Assembly (NCBI GenBank): GCA_944333055.1
Contig: CALVKT010000048.1
Location: forward strand, 1-33,760
Source of the DNA: an uncultured Clostridia bacterium
GTDB taxonomy: Bacteria > Bacillota > Clostridia > Christensenellales > Aristaeellaceae
Direction of reading: 5' to 3'
DNA length: 33,760 nucleotides
Part shown: piece after piece, positions 33,580-33,760 of the stretch
Layout: each line of letters begins with the position of its first letter
How positions within the stretch are numbered: the stretch's first letter is position 1
The notes under the pieces: model-generated
The model's database searches: none
The model's input: only the letters and a program-made list of their open reading frames with translations
What the model was told of the DNA's origin: nothing
Made by a program: the position numbers and the translations under genes

Positions 33580-33760
<181 letters not shown>

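Overview
The window looks like chromosomal DNA of a GC-rich, probably anaerobic, Gram-positive Firmicute of the class Clostridia. This is inferred from gene content and layout, not from a database search. The evidence is the split L-serine dehydratase (sdaAB-sdaAA), type III glutamine synthetase, strong ribosome-binding sites and sigma-A-type promoters, and the run mrnC-thyX-rlmB-yacP-sigH-tRNA-Gly-tuf. An order such as Christensenellales is possible but cannot be proved here. Most long overlapping reading frames are GC-rich shadows of real genes and are left out.

Layout. 1-295 holds the 5' end of an unidentified minus-strand gene and the terminator of the next gene. 295-3076 carries a membrane acyltransferase, an XRE-type regulator and a DEDDh exonuclease. 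3229-4772 is the serine dehydratase operon. 4841-11915 looks like a drug-response island: a MarR-type regulator in an operon with a heterodimeric ABC exporter (minus strand), a divergent ABC-F ribosome-protection gene behind a terminator/attenuator with a three-codon leader ORF, and a metallo-beta-lactamase-fold hydrolase. 12203-14977 (minus) is a nagB-ptsH-ptsI operon linking amino-sugar breakdown to the general PTS proteins. 15170-17463 is an FtsX/MacB-type permease split by a frameshift, with no ATPase beside it. 17554-18807 is murA. 19414-21522 is glnN. 22141-26046 is secA-prfB. 26286-28081 is a DUF1461 membrane protein followed by tsaD. 28493-29287 is a CwlD-like amidase. 29932-33331 is mrnC-thyX-rlmB-yacP-sigH, followed by tRNA-Gly(CCC) and the start of tuf.

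The most interesting material is non-coding. (1) An AT-rich gap between tsaD and the amidase has three perfect and several near-perfect DnaA boxes plus nested palindromes, resembling an origin or another DnaA-binding locus. (2) A family of modular, GC-rich, palindromic intergenic repeats recurs at least six times between 17.4 and 29.9 kb. (3) A MITE-like element with imperfect terminal inverted repeats lies downstream of the hydrolase gene, with a solo end after sdaAA. (4) The ABC-F leader has an Met-Arg-Ile-stop micro-ORF, a strong terminator and an upstream copy of the terminator's left arm that could form an antiterminator. Protein-level oddities are an HPr with Lys at position 46, an RlmB with ten tandem hexapeptide repeats, and the frameshifted permease with a TGATG stop-start overlap.
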